Of a stretch of 64,000 nucleotides of DNA, positions 34,760-44,040 are shown piece after piece. The notes beneath the pieces were generated by a model. That model saw only the letters and a program-made list of their open reading frames with translations, was not told where the DNA came from and did not search any database. The DNA lies in the NCBI RefSeq assembly GCF_004959765.1, contig NZ_SJZD01000001.1, positions 603,386 to 667,385 of the forward strand, given 5' to 3'. How positions within the stretch are numbered: the stretch's first letter is position 1; every line of letters starts with the position of its first letter. The position numbers were made by a program, and so were the translations under genes. The DNA is from Flavobacterium sp. H122 (lineage in GTDB: Bacteria > Bacteroidota > Bacteroidia > Flavobacteriales > Flavobacteriaceae).

Positions 34760-36067
34760 TTAATATTTAAGCCATTTATACAATTCTTTCCATGTTGGCT
34801 TTTTACCGTACATTAAAATACCAACGCGGTAAATTTTGCTTGCGAACCAAACCACTCCCAAAAACGTGCCAAACAATAAAACTATTGAAGTAATCAACTG
34901 CCAAACCGGCACTCCAAAAGGGATCCGCATTAACATAACGATAGGAGATGTAAACGGAATCATTGAAAATACTGTCGCCACTGTTCCATGCGGATCGTTA
35001 ACCACTGTAAAGAAACCAACATAAATACCTAACATTAAAGGCATAATGATAGGAAGTAAAAACTGCTGTGAATCTGTTTCAGAATCTACTGCCGCACCTA
35101 TAGCCGCATATAATGAACTGTATAAAAAATACCCTCCGATAAAATAAACCAAGAAGAAAATTATTGTAGTCAATACCGGTATTTCGTTATAATATAAATT
35201 CACTTTTTCGATTAATGACGCAATTGTACCAGCCCCCTGAGGCAACTTACTCATGGCTTCAGCCGTCGCTCCTGCATCTGCAGAAGAACCTAAAAACAAA
35301 GAAGAACCAAACAATACTAATAACCCTAAAGCTACCCAAATAGTAAACTGTAAAATTCCGGCCAATGAATTCCCTATAATTTTTCCCATCATTAACTGAT
35401 AAGGTTTTACAGAGGAAATAATCACTTCGATAATTCTGGAAGTCTTCTCTTCAATTACACTTCGCATTACAAAGTTTCCGTAGATGATAATAAACATCAT
35501 TATTAAATAACCAAAAGCACCACCAAAGAATACTTTGATTTCATTCAGGTATTTCAAACCTTCTTCTCCCGAAAATTTTGTGATGTGAAGCTCCGAATTT
35601 ACTTTAGCCTGCGCTATCTTGGTCGAATCAAAGCCTAACGCTCTTAAATTATCATTTGTTAACTGACTGTCTACAATTTTTTCTATATCTGAGACAAATT
35701 CCAAACTTGGACTGTCATCCGAAATATACTCAACTTTGGTTATCAATTCTTTGGAATCTGCCACTTTAGGCACAAAAATCAGTCCTTCATAATTTTTTGA
35801 AGCTGTATCTTTTGCCAATTGTAACGGCATTCCTGATAAATCGACATATTTTGTTTCTTTAGAATCTTTAAAATCTTTCTTTAGAATTCCTGTTTCATCA
35901 TGGATTGCTACCTTTTTAACTTCTCCTTTATTCATATTGGCTAAAAAACCAATTAAAAATGACATCCCAAGAAACAAAAGCGGACTCAAAAATGTCATTA
36001 CAATAAATGATTTATTGCGGACCTTTGCAATAAACTCTCTTTTTATGATTAAACTTAATATGTTCAT
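34760..36067 (-). CDS. ABC exporter permease (NatB-like, ABC-2 type)
   Basis: This 435-residue membrane protein has one N-terminal helix (about 22-45), an extracytoplasmic loop of about 130 residues, then five to six helices (about 185-410), the layout of NatB/ABC-2 permeases. FVMRSVIEEKTSRIIEVIISSVKPYQLMMGK-like sequence in front of the second helix is the typical cytoplasmic coupling segment. With the ATPase upstream (86-base gap) it would export sodium or another small substrate; the substrate is not certain. Confidence 0.88.
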   Translation of the reverse strand: MNILSLIIKREFIAKVRNKSFIVMTFLSPLLFLGMSFLIGFLANMNKGEVKKVAIHDETGILKKDFKDSKETKYVDLSGMPLQLAKDTASKNYEGLIFVPKVADSKELITKVEYISDDSPSLEFVSDIEKIVDSQLTNDNLRALGFDSTKIAQAKVNSELHITKFSGEEGLKYLNEIKVFFGGAFGYLIMMFIIIYGNFVMRSVIEEKTSRIIEVIISSVKPYQLMMGKIIGNSLAGILQFTIWVALGLLVLFGSSLFLGSSADAGATAEAMSKLPQGAGTIASLIEKVNLYYNEIPVLTTIIFFLVYFIGGYFLYSSLYAAIGAAVDSETDSQQFLLPIIMPLMLGIYVGFFTVVNDPHGTVATVFSMIPFTSPIVMLMRIPFGVPVWQLITSIVLLFGTFLGVVWFASKIYRVGILMYGKKPTWKELYKWLKY

Positions 36068-36153
36068 ATTTTTAAATAAATTCCAAATCCCAAAAAAACA
36101 AATTCCTGTAAAACTTATACGCTGCTATTTTACAATTTAGGATTTGCGGTTTG

Positions 36154-37080
36154 TTATTTTTGGTTAGTTACAGTTTGAATGAATATATCGTTTACTGATG
36201 GGATATTTTCAGTAAAATGAGTTACCTGTCCATTTTTTATCAATACTTCAAGCAATTCATTTTGAGAACGGTTTCCTAGTTCGATTTCTAATTTCAAGTC
36301 ATCGTCTAAGGATTTGAAAGAGGTTTGTCCCACTGTAAATTTTTGAGTCAAATCATACATCAGGCCTTCAATATTATCAGAAACAATTCCTACCTGGAAT
36401 TTATTGGTACGGTACTCACGTTTTACTTCACTCAATTTACCTTCAATCAACTTGTTTGACTTATGAATCAACGCAATATAATCACACATTTCCTCTACAC
36501 TTTCCATACGGTGTGTTGAAAAGATAATCGATGTGCCTTTTTTATTTAATTCAATAATCTCGTCTTTGATCAAATTGGCATTAACCGGGTCAAATCCTGA
36601 GAAAGGCTCATCCAGAATTAACAATTTAGGCTGGTGCAAAATGGTTACAATAAACTGTATTTTTTGGGCCATTCCTTTAGAAAGTTCCTGGATTTTTTTA
36701 TTCCACCATCCTTCAATTTCAAATTTTTCAAACCAATACTTTAATTGTTTTTTAGCTTCGGCATGGGGCATACCTTTTAACTGTGCCAAATACAAAGCCT
36801 GTTCACCCACTTTCATTGTTTTATACAAACCTCTTTCTTCCGGCATATACCCGATTACAGAAACATGCTCAGGAGCCAATTTTTCGCCGTCAAGAAAAAC
36901 GTCGCCGCTGTCTGGCAATGTGATTTGGTTTATAATTCGGATAAGTGAAGTCTTTCCGGCACCATTAGGTCCAAGAAGTCCATAAATACTACCTTTTGGA
37001 ACCTGGAGTGAAACGCTGTTTAATGCAGTATAACTACCATATTGCTTAACTACATTATTAACCTCAAGAATATTGCTCAT
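36154..37080 (-). CDS. ABC exporter ATP-binding protein (NatA-like)
   Basis: The ATPase has Walker A LLGPNGAGKTSLI near residue 37, the signature LSKGMAQKIQFI (an SKGM variant) and Walker B LLILDEPFSGFDP. The C-terminal 80 residues resemble the DUF4162 domain of NatA-type proteins. The length of 308 is normal. It energises the permease encoded next to it. The pair lies between dnaJ and the NtrC-like gene on the same strand. Confidence 0.9.
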   Translation of the reverse strand: MSNILEVNNVVKQYGSYTALNSVSLQVPKGSIYGLLGPNGAGKTSLIRIINQITLPDSGDVFLDGEKLAPEHVSVIGYMPEERGLYKTMKVGEQALYLAQLKGMPHAEAKKQLKYWFEKFEIEGWWNKKIQELSKGMAQKIQFIVTILHQPKLLILDEPFSGFDPVNANLIKDEIIELNKKGTSIIFSTHRMESVEEMCDYIALIHKSNKLIEGKLSEVKREYRTNKFQVGIVSDNIEGLMYDLTQKFTVGQTSFKSLDDDLKLEIELGNRSQNELLEVLIKNGQVTHFTENIPSVNDIFIQTVTNQK

Positions 37081-37150
37081 TATTTTTGTTTGATTTTATA
37101 AAGTAACTAAATTTCTTTTTAGTTAGATTAGATTAGAAGAAAAATGTTAC

Positions 37151-37205
37151 AAAAAACCCCAACTTTTTCACTTAAACTATCTGCCAGTGATAAGTTGGGA
37201 TTATT
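37151..37205 (-). terminator. Terminator of grpE-dnaJ
   Basis: CCCAACTT (37158) pairs with AAGTTGGG (37192), helped by TCACT/AGTGA inside. The minus strand ends in six T. Confidence 0.75.
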
Positions 37206-37241
37206 TTTTGACTTCAGCTGTGCTTAGTCAATAAGCATTAT

Positions 37242-38363
37242 TTACGAAAACATATCTTTTACCTTTTCAAAAAAAGACTTGTCTGATTTTTCAGGTTTAG
37301 GTGCAAAATTATTATCTTCCAGATTGTCTTCGAAGAATTTCTTTTGCTCTTTAGAAAGACTTTTAGGTGTCCATACATTAATATGTACCAACATATCCCC
37401 ACTTCCGTAGCTATTTAAACTTGGAATACCTTTGCCTTTTAAACGAAGTATTTTACCCGACTGGATTCCTTCCTCAATTTTGATGCGTACTTTACCGGAA
37501 ACTGTGTCAATTTCTTTAGAAGCACCTAAAACAGCTTCAGGATAACTTATATATAAATCAAAATGTAAATTTTCGCCTTCACGTTTTAATGTTGGATGCT
37601 CAATTTCTTCGATTGCAACGATTAAATCCCCGGCAATTCCATTACCTGGCGCATCATTACCTTTTCCGGATACTTTAAGCTGCATTCCATCAACAACTCC
37701 TGCAGGTATTTTGATTGATACAGTATCTTCTTCCGTAATCATACCATGTGCATCAGCATTAGCAGGTTTTTTATCAATAGCCTGACCCAATCCGCCGCAT
37801 GAAGGACACGGCGAAGCAGTTTGCATGCGTCCTAAAATAGTATTGGTTACTTTCACTACCTGACCGCTTCCGTTACATGTAGGACATGTTTTATATGTAA
37901 CACCCTGTGCCTGAACTTTGCGTTTAACTTTTATTTTTTTCTCAACACCGTGAGCAATTTCCTCAAGAGTTAATTTTACTTTAATACGAAGGTTGCTTCC
38001 TTTAGCACGACGCGGCGCACCGCCGCCACCGCCGAAACCACCAAAGCCTCCGCCAAAAGCGCTTCCGAAAATATCACCGAACTGACTGAAAATATCATCC
38101 ATATTCATGTGATGACCACCTCCAAAACCGCCGGCACCATCAAATGCTGCGTGACCAAACTGATCGTATTTTGCACGCTTATCAGCATCACTTAATATTT
38201 CATAAGCTTCTGCAGCTTCTTTGAATTTTTCCTCAGCAGCTTTGTCACCAGGATTTTTGTCAGGGTGAAATTCAATAGCTTTTTTGCGGTACGCTTTTTT
38301 AATTTCTCCTTCTGATGCTCCTTTACTGACACCTAATATTTCGTAATAATCTTTTTTGCTCAT
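37242..38363 (-). CDS. dnaJ: Chaperone DnaJ with reduced zinc-finger region
   Basis: DnaJ stimulates the ATPase of DnaK and delivers substrates. The J domain (1-70) holds HPDKNPGD, and a glycine/phenylalanine linker follows (about 75-112). The cysteine-rich region shows only two CxxCxGxG motifs (CPTCNGSG and CPSCGGLG) where four are canonical, so only one zinc can be bound. The two C-terminal substrate-binding domains are intact. The length of 373 is normal. It is cotranscribed with grpE, 41 bases downstream of it, with a REP-like palindrome in the gap. Confidence 0.95.
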   Translation of the reverse strand: MSKKDYYEILGVSKGASEGEIKKAYRKKAIEFHPDKNPGDKAAEEKFKEAAEAYEILSDADKRAKYDQFGHAAFDGAGGFGGGHHMNMDDIFSQFGDIFGSAFGGGFGGFGGGGGAPRRAKGSNLRIKVKLTLEEIAHGVEKKIKVKRKVQAQGVTYKTCPTCNGSGQVVKVTNTILGRMQTASPCPSCGGLGQAIDKKPANADAHGMITEEDTVSIKIPAGVVDGMQLKVSGKGNDAPGNGIAGDLIVAIEEIEHPTLKREGENLHFDLYISYPEAVLGASKEIDTVSGKVRIKIEEGIQSGKILRLKGKGIPSLNSYGSGDMLVHINVWTPKSLSKEQKKFFEDNLEDNNFAPKPEKSDKSFFEKVKDMFS

Positions 38364-38371
38364 AATTTTTT

Positions 38372-38395
38372 CCCTTCGGCTTCGCTCAGGGCGAC
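38372..38395. repeat. REP-like palindrome, copy 1
   Basis: The sequence CCCTTCGGCTTCGCTCAGGG lies between grpE and dnaJ. Its reverse complement, CCCTGAGCGAAGCCGAAGGG, is close to the copy at 41924 (CCCTGAGCTTGTCGAAGGG). The ends CCCT(T/G)...AGGG are inverted. Confidence 0.55.
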
Positions 38396-38404
38396 ATTTT
38401 AATA

Positions 38405-38944
38405 TTAATTCCCTATTACAACTTTAGGAAAACGAATAATTTTATCTCCTAATTTATAACCTTTCTCCACTACATCAACCACCTTTCCTTTCAGTTCATC
38501 ACCGGCAGGAATCTGGGTAATTGCTTCAGCAAAATCAGCGTCAAAAGCATCGCCTTGCTTAATTTCAACTTCTTCCAGGCCTTTTGAAATTAACGTAGAC
38601 TTAAGTTTTTCATGAATCAATTCAACTCCTTTAACCAAAGCCTCATCTTCTGATTTTGAGATTTGAGACCAGGCTCTGTCAAAATCGTCCAAAACCGGCA
38701 GCATGGCTTGCAAAACTTCTTGCCCGGCCGTTTTAAACAATTCAATTCTTTCTTTTGAAGTACGTTTTTTATAATTTTCGAATTCGGCAAAAAGACGTAA
38801 AAACTTGTCTTTTTCAGCAGCCAGATCCTCCTGTAATTTTTCTTCAACAGTTTGTTCCGGAGCCGGTACTGCTTCAGGCTGTTTTTCTTGTGTTGCTTCT
38901 GTATTGTTTAATTCCAGTTCTTTTTCTGTATTTTCGGCATTCAT
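38405..38944 (-). CDS. grpE: Nucleotide exchange factor GrpE
   Basis: GrpE exchanges ADP on DnaK. The acidic, Glu-rich N-terminus (1-60) precedes the long coiled-coil ([19 protein letters not shown]) and the C-terminal beta-wing, which ends in [19 protein letters not shown], the family signature (VxxxGY). The length is 179. I start at MNAENTEK because the TAATTTTG box at 38972-38979 lies between it and the longer frame's ATG at 38986. It is first in grpE-dnaJ. Confidence 0.95.
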   Translation of the reverse strand: MNAENTEKELELNNTEATQEKQPEAVPAPEQTVEEKLQEDLAAEKDKFLRLFAEFENYKKRTSKERIELFKTAGQEVLQAMLPVLDDFDRAWSQISKSEDEALVKGVELIHEKLKSTLISKGLEEVEIKQGDAFDADFAEAITQIPAGDELKGKVVDVVEKGYKLGDKIIRFPKVVIGN

Positions 38945-38971
38945 AGTCACATCAATTTTTGAATTTGATTG

Positions 38972-38979
38972 CAAAATTA
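38972..38979 (-). promoter_or_regulatory. -7 box of grpE-dnaJ
   Basis: TAATTTTG on the minus strand, 27 bases before the chosen grpE start. No obvious CIRCE-type inverted repeat is next to it. Confidence 0.6.
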
Positions 38980-39089
38980 CTGCCAAAGCTTCAAAAATGC
39001 CAAATTGTCACTATTTTTTTATCATAACTTTTTGTTTGTAAATCAAATCTTTACTAAATTAGTAGATAACAATCACTTATTCAACTACT

Positions 39090-39752
39090 ATGAAAACCAA
39101 AATTGTACAATTTACTCTCGTTTTAATGCTTTTTCTAACTTCCTGTAAAAAAGAAAAAACATCACAGGAAAATGATGAAATGTCATCAACGAATACAGAA
39201 ATGGATGGAACCAAATACACTGTGGATTCTAAAAATTCAATCGTTAACTGGACAGGATTCAAACCCATGGGAAAGCATAACGGCACTATTAAAATCAGCG
39301 AGGGTTTTGTTAATATTAAAAATGACTCTATTGTTGCAGGCCGTTTTTTCATAGACATGAATACTATAACTGTAACCGATTTAAAATCCGGGGACGGGAA
39401 AGAAGATCTGGAAAATCACCTAAAAGGACTGGGTGACAAAGAAAAAAAGGATCATTTTTTTAATGTAAGCAAGTACCCTACTTCTGATTTCAAGATTACT
39501 AAAGTTGATTTTAAAGAGGGAAAAACAGTTATTTTTGGCAATCTGACAATTAAAGGAGTTATTAAAGCGGTAAATTTTCCGGCACAAGTCAGCATCAATG
39601 AAAACCAGGTAACTATCAACAGCGAAACACTGCGATTAAACAGAACATACTGGAATGTAAATTATGCTTCAAAAAGTTTATTTTCAGACTTGAAGGATAA
39701 ATTCATCAATGATGAAATTGAAGTACAGGTGAATGTAACGGCTAAACGTTAA
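39090..39752 (+). CDS. YceI-family lipoprotein
   Basis: This 220-residue protein has a lipoprotein signal (LFLTSC, Cys17) and the YceI lipocalin-like beta-barrel: YTVDSKNSIVNWTGFKPMGKHNGTIKISEG, GDKEKKDHFFNVSKYPTSDFKI and the C-terminal LKDKFINDEIEVQVNV. YceI proteins bind polyprenoid-like lipids in the periplasm. Its last 11 bases overlap the converging epimerase gene, and no terminator lies between them. Confidence 0.9.
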   Translation: MKTKIVQFTLVLMLFLTSCKKEKTSQENDEMSSTNTEMDGTKYTVDSKNSIVNWTGFKPMGKHNGTIKISEGFVNIKNDSIVAGRFFIDMNTITVTDLKSGDGKEDLENHLKGLGDKEKKDHFFNVSKYPTSDFKITKVDFKEGKTVIFGNLTIKGVIKAVNFPAQVSINENQVTINSETLRLNRTYWNVNYASKSLFSDLKDKFINDEIEVQVNVTAKR

Positions 39753-40662
39753 TTTTTTTCTTCAGTAAATCCGTCAAAGCTTCTTCTGCAGATAAAAATT
39801 GAAAATGAAAACCGTTTTCCTGAATTTTTGCAGAAGAAACTTTTTGTGATTCAAAAAGCAAAGTATGCATTTCCCCCAATAACAGCTTCATAATTACTCT
39901 GGGAGTATTTGGAAAAAATAGAGGTTTTTTCAAAATTCTTGCTATCGAAAACATCATTTCCCTGTGTGTGACAGGATTGGGAGCAACTGCATTAAAGATT
40001 CCATCGCTATTATTTTCAAGAGAAAAAACAAACATTCGTGCTAAATCCTTGACATGGATCCATGATTGCCACTGTTTTCCTGATCCAAAAACAGAACCTA
40101 AACCAAACCGGACCGGTTTTACCAATTGAGGCAATGCACCTCCTTTTTTTGAGAGAACCAATCCAATCCTAAGCTTACAAACATTTAAACCCAAACGGCT
40201 GAATTGCTGTACGCTTCCCTCCCATTTTAAAACAACATTTGCCAAAAATGTATCTTCAAACTTATTAAACTCTTCATTATAATTAGAAGTAAACGAAGAA
40301 GGATAAACACCAATAGCTGAAGCCGAAACTATTTGCTTTACCTGATGCGGATGTGTTTTTAACAACTGAAATAATAAATTGGCAGACAAAACACGGCTTT
40401 CAACTATTTCCTGTTTATATTTTTTTGTCCAGCGTTTTGCAATACTGGCTCCGGCAAGATGAATAACCGCATCTACGCCGGCTAGACAATTTTCATCAAT
40501 TTCACCGGTTTTGGGATTCCAATAATAACCCTTTGTATTAGGTTTGGACTTTATTTTTTCAGGAGCAGTAGTTAAAAAATGTATAGTAATACCTTTAGCA
40601 TGAAGAATTTTAACAATCTCCTTGCCTATTAAACCAGTTGCCCCCGTAACTAAAACTTTCAC
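39742..40662 (-). CDS. TIGR01777-family NAD-dependent epimerase
   Basis: The Rossmann motif VTGATGLIGKEIV lies at the very N-terminus, followed by HLAGASIAKRWT and the C-terminal DUF1731 region (LLLGEMHTLLFESQKVSSAKI). This is the TIGR01777 (YfcH/SulA-like) family, close to SDR epimerases; the substrate is unknown. A frame from a TTG at 40680 would begin inside the promoter box TAAATTTG (40678-40685), so I take the GTG at 40662 (MKVLVTGATG) as start, giving 306 residues. The 3' end overlaps yceI by 11 bases, tail to tail. Confidence 0.88.
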   Translation of the reverse strand: MKVLVTGATGLIGKEIVKILHAKGITIHFLTTAPEKIKSKPNTKGYYWNPKTGEIDENCLAGVDAVIHLAGASIAKRWTKKYKQEIVESRVLSANLLFQLLKTHPHQVKQIVSASAIGVYPSSFTSNYNEEFNKFEDTFLANVVLKWEGSVQQFSRLGLNVCKLRIGLVLSKKGGALPQLVKPVRFGLGSVFGSGKQWQSWIHVKDLARMFVFSLENNSDGIFNAVAPNPVTHREMMFSIARILKKPLFFPNTPRVIMKLLLGEMHTLLFESQKVSSAKIQENGFHFQFLSAEEALTDLLKKKINV

Positions 40663-40677
40663 AGTTATTTTTTTATA

Positions 40678-40685
40678 CAAATTTA
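40678..40685 (-). promoter_or_regulatory. -7 box of the TIGR01777 gene
   Basis: TAAATTTG on the minus strand, 15 bases before the GTG start, which it helps to fix. Confidence 0.5.
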
Positions 40686-40739
40686 ATTACAGAAAAATAG
40701 TACTTAAATGTATTTGTGAATAGTTTAACTATTATTTGA

Positions 40740-41195
40740 TTATTTTTTTACACGGATAGTCCATTCAAATTCCATTACAGAAACCTGATCCCCTTTTTCA
40801 TCAGTTCCAATGGATTTCATCCAAAAAGTTTGCCCCTCACCTGTCGCTAAGGTTTTTTCGATTGCATCTGTAATTAAATGACCGTCATTACATGTAAACG
40901 TAATTCTTCCGGTAGCTTTTTTAGTAAAGGATCCTTTATTATTGGCAACCAACATAGAAATAGCACGGCCACTCTTTTTAATATGCATCATAACCAATGC
41001 TCCGGTAGATAATTCTGCCGCCATTGCCTGAACTGCAAAATACATTGAATTAAAAGGGTTTTGATTAATCCATCGGTGCTTAACTGAAACCACACATTGG
41101 TTTTCATCAATTGCTTTAGTACGCACACCGCATAAAAAAGCTGATGGTAATTTAAAAAATAAAAAAGAATTCAATTTTGCTGGTGTAAACTTCAT
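40740..41195 (-). CDS. DUF4442 hotdog-fold protein
   Basis: This 151-residue protein has the DUF4442 (YiiD-like) hotdog pattern: FNSMYFAVQAMAAELSTGALVMM holds the long central helix, and VVSVKHRWINQNP and RITFTCNDG are the flanking strands. It is similar to thioesterases, but no clear catalytic acid can be assigned. It is likely cytosolic. It stands alone between the epimerase gene and a divergent DUF4870 gene. Confidence 0.82.
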   Translation of the reverse strand: MKFTPAKLNSFLFFKLPSAFLCGVRTKAIDENQCVVSVKHRWINQNPFNSMYFAVQAMAAELSTGALVMMHIKKSGRAISMLVANNKGSFTKKATGRITFTCNDGHLITDAIEKTLATGEGQTFWMKSIGTDEKGDQVSVMEFEWTIRVKK

Positions 41196-41310
41196 AATGC
41201 TTGATTTTCCGCTAATCTACAAAAAAATACTATGCGCGCCTACTATTATTATTTGTTAATATTTTGTTAAATTATATTACTTTGTTTTGCATAGTACCTG
41301 TTTTTTACCT

Positions 41311-41318
41311 TATCTTTG
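41311..41318 (+). promoter_or_regulatory. -7 box of the DUF4870 gene
   Basis: TATCTTTG, 84 bases before the DUF4870 start. It may also drive the PadR operon by read-through, as no terminator separates them. Confidence 0.55.
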
Positions 41319-41401
41319 TATAAGAAATTAATAAGTTAAGAAAAGTATTAGCTTAATTACATAACTAGTTTAAACATCATTAATCAAATAAACAATCAAT
41401 T

Positions 41402-41866
41402 ATGGAAACTTTAGCAATCACAAAAAATGAAAAAAATTATGCATCAATTGTACATTTAAGTGCATTTTCAAAATTTTTAATACCGTTGGGAAATTATATC
41501 GTTCCTATTGTATTATGGTCAACTAAAAAAAGAGAATCTTCATTTGTAGATTACCACGGAAAACAAATCATAAATTTTCAGTTAAGTGTGTTATTATACA
41601 CAATACTTTTAGGTATAATTGCTGTCCCTGCAATTGTAGGAACGGTTTTAAGCAACTTTACCTGGAATGAAATTGAAAGCGGTAATTTAGTCCTTGAAAA
41701 CATGCAGATAAACAACCTGATAGGTTTAGGTGTGTTTGGCTTTATTTGCTGCGCTCTAATTGCCATCCTAAAAATAGTTGAGTTCTTCTACATAATATAC
41801 GGAAGTATAAAAGCTAGCGAAGGAGAATATTTCAAATATCCGTTTACAATAAACTTCTTAAAATAA
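41402..41866 (+). CDS. DUF4870 membrane protein
   Basis: This 154-residue membrane protein has three to four helices (about 20-38, 60-85, 105-135) and the DUF4870 core (SSFVDYHGKQIINFQLSVLL). Such proteins (YtrC/PspC-associated) are frequent next to PadR regulators in Bacteroidota and have no known function. It lies 124 bases before padR on the same strand, with a REP-like palindrome in the gap. Confidence 0.85.
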   Translation: METLAITKNEKNYASIVHLSAFSKFLIPLGNYIVPIVLWSTKKRESSFVDYHGKQIINFQLSVLLYTILLGIIAVPAIVGTVLSNFTWNEIESGNLVLENMQINNLIGLGVFGFICCALIAILKIVEFFYIIYGSIKASEGEYFKYPFTINFLK

Positions 41867-41869
41867 AGG

Positions 41870-41962
41870 AGTTTCAATCATCAATCAAATCAATCAATCC
41901 AATCTCAATCATCATCAAATTTACCCTGAGCTTGTCGAAGGGCAGTCAATCAATCAAAAATG
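41870..41962. repeat. AATC-rich low-complexity stretch
   Basis: The spacer between the DUF4870 and padR genes is made of CAATCAAT/ATCAAT repeats flanking the REP-like palindrome. It looks like a decayed microsatellite. Confidence 0.45.
41924..41943. repeat. REP-like palindrome, copy 2
   Basis: CCCTGAGCTTGTCGAAGGG (with C/T variants of CCCTT...AGGG ends) matches the copy at 38372. It can form a short stem (CCCT...AGGG). Confidence 0.55.
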
Positions 41963-41990
41963 AACAGTTTAACAACAAAAAGAGAATCTT

Positions 41991-42320
41991 ATGAACATTG
42001 AGAACACAAAAGCTCAGATGCGCAAAGGAGTTTTAGAGTTCTGCATCTTATCAGTATTAAAAGAAAAAGATGCATACACTTCTGAAATCCTTGACACTCT
42101 GAAAAACGCAAAGTTATTAGTAGTGGAAGGAACCGTTTACCCGCTATTAACCCGACTTAAAAACGATGGTTTGCTGACTTATCGCTGGGAAGAGTCAACA
42201 TCAGGGCCACCAAGAAAATATTACGGTTTAACCGATGACGGACAAGATTTTTTAAAAGAATTAAACATAACCTGGAATGAACTCGCAGGTGCAGTAAACA
42301 CAATAACATCACAAAACTAA
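41991..42320 (+). CDS. PadR-family transcriptional regulator
   Basis: The 109-residue protein has the winged-helix PadR pattern: GVLEFCILSVLKEKDAYTSEIL as the first helices, VVEGTVYPLLTRLKNDGLLTYRWEES as recognition helix and wing, and GPPRKYYGLTDDGQDFLKEL as the C-terminal part. PadR proteins usually repress the operon they head. Five bases separate it from the PspC gene, so it probably controls the PspC-M23-GIN genes in response to membrane stress or an effector not visible here. Confidence 0.92.
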   Translation: MNIENTKAQMRKGVLEFCILSVLKEKDAYTSEILDTLKNAKLLVVEGTVYPLLTRLKNDGLLTYRWEESTSGPPRKYYGLTDDGQDFLKELNITWNELAGAVNTITSQN

Positions 42321-42325
42321 GAGCT

Positions 42326-44035
42326 ATGAACAAGACAGTAAATATGAATTTAGGTGGTTTCTTCTTCCATATTGACGAAGATGCTTATCAAAAATTGAAT
42401 CGTTATTTTGATGCAATACGCAATTCCCTTTCAGCGGAAGGCCGTGATGAAATCATGAACGACATAGAAAGTAGAGTTTCAGAATTATTTTCTGAAAAAC
42501 TAGCAAATAGCAAACAAGTTCTTAGCCTAAATGATGTAGACGATGTTATTGCTATTATGGGACAACCGGAAGATTATAAAATCGAAGACGACGGTACTTC
42601 TAATGCAAATTATGCTTATGGCGCAGGCGGAAAAACAAAAAAACTATACCGTGATAAAGAAACAGGGGTAATTGCTGGTGTATGTTCTGGTTTAGGACAT
42701 TATTTCGGGGTGGATCCGGTTTGGATAAGAATTGCTTTGGTTCTATTGGTTTTTGCAGGTTTTGGTACAGGTTTATTAGCTTATTTCATTTTATGGATTG
42801 TTACTCCTGAGGCTGTTACCACTTCAGAAAAATTAGAAATGAAAGGTGAACCTATTACAATCTCAAATATCGAGAAAAAAGTAAAGGAAGAATTTGAGTC
42901 GGTTTCTGACAAATTTAAAAGTGCCGACTATACCCAAATGGGCGAAAACGTAAAAACCGGTGCACAACGTGTAGGAAGCACTCTTGGAGACATAATTGTA
43001 AGTATCATGAAAGTGTTTGCAAAATTCATTGGAGCTATGATGGTTCTGGTGTCCGGAGTAACTTTAATAGGACTTTTAATCAGTCTTTTTTCAATGGGTA
43101 CATCAATAAATATGGATACACCTTGGAATAAATTCTTCAATGCGTTTGATTATACTAACACTTCAATGTGGTTAATTGGCTTGCTTTTCTTATTAGCTAT
43201 AGGAATTCCGTTTTTCTTCTTATTATTATTAGGATTAAAAATTTTAGTAAACAACTTAAAATCAATTGGAAACGTTACTAAATACACTTTATTAGCTTTA
43301 TGGGTAATTGCAGTTGGAATTTTAATCAGTCTTGGGATTCGTCAGGCATCTGAAATTGCTTTTGAAAACAAAGTAGTCTCTAAAAAAACGATCGATTTAA
43401 AATCAACAGATACGCTGGAAATAAAATTTAAAAACAACAACTACTTTTCTAAAAACGACTACAGTCATGATGAATTCGAATTTGTTCAGGATTCGTTAGG
43501 CAGAGATGTAATTTATTCAAACAATATTAGTCTTGAAGTATTACCAACAGATGAAAAATTACCTTTCATCCAAATTGAAAAAGAATCCAATGGCAAATCA
43601 TTTGCTGATGCAAGACAAAGAGCCGAAAAAATTGAATACAAATTTAAAGTTGAAGGTAATAAAATTATTTTTGACAACTACTTTTTAACTGACATCAAAA
43701 ACAAATTCCGTGGCCAGGAAGTAATGATTTACTTATACTTACCAAAAGGAACTTATTTCAAACCAGATGAAAGCTTAGAACATTTTGACTGCTCTGATAA
43801 CGACTTCTTCAATTTACATTACAGTTCTGACGATTATGTTTACAAAGTAGAAAACAAGCAGGTAAAATGTCTCAACTGTCCTCCTGATGAAAATGATGAA
43901 GATGAAAACTATCAGTCAAACATCATTATTAATGAAGATGGAGTAAAAATAGAAAACGATACGGTTATCTCTGATTCAAAAGAAATTAAAGAACTTAAAA
44001 TAAATGAAGATGGTATTATTATAAAAACCAAATAA
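42326..44035 (+). CDS. PspC-domain membrane protein
   Basis: This 569-residue protein starts with a conserved N-terminal region (MNLGGFFFHIDEDAYQKL) found in PadR-linked proteins. A PspC domain is at about 106-170 (LYRDKETGVIAGVCSGLGHYFGVDPVWIR, then one helix). Three more membrane segments follow (about 225-255, 280-310, 325-345), and the outer C-terminal 220 residues are charged and probably extracellular. PspC family members sense envelope stress. It is second in the PadR operon and 5 bases from the M23 gene. Confidence 0.9.
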   Translation: MNKTVNMNLGGFFFHIDEDAYQKLNRYFDAIRNSLSAEGRDEIMNDIESRVSELFSEKLANSKQVLSLNDVDDVIAIMGQPEDYKIEDDGTSNANYAYGAGGKTKKLYRDKETGVIAGVCSGLGHYFGVDPVWIRIALVLLVFAGFGTGLLAYFILWIVTPEAVTTSEKLEMKGEPITISNIEKKVKEEFESVSDKFKSADYTQMGENVKTGAQRVGSTLGDIIVSIMKVFAKFIGAMMVLVSGVTLIGLLISLFSMGTSINMDTPWNKFFNAFDYTNTSMWLIGLLFLLAIGIPFFFLLLLGLKILVNNLKSIGNVTKYTLLALWVIAVGILISLGIRQASEIAFENKVVSKKTIDLKSTDTLEIKFKNNNYFSKNDYSHDEFEFVQDSLGRDVIYSNNISLEVLPTDEKLPFIQIEKESNGKSFADARQRAEKIEYKFKVEGNKIIFDNYFLTDIKNKFRGQEVMIYLYLPKGTYFKPDESLEHFDCSDNDFFNLHYSSDDYVYKVENKQVKCLNCPPDENDEDENYQSNIIINEDGVKIENDTVISDSKEIKELKINEDGIIIKTK

Positions 44036-44040
44036 TTAAA

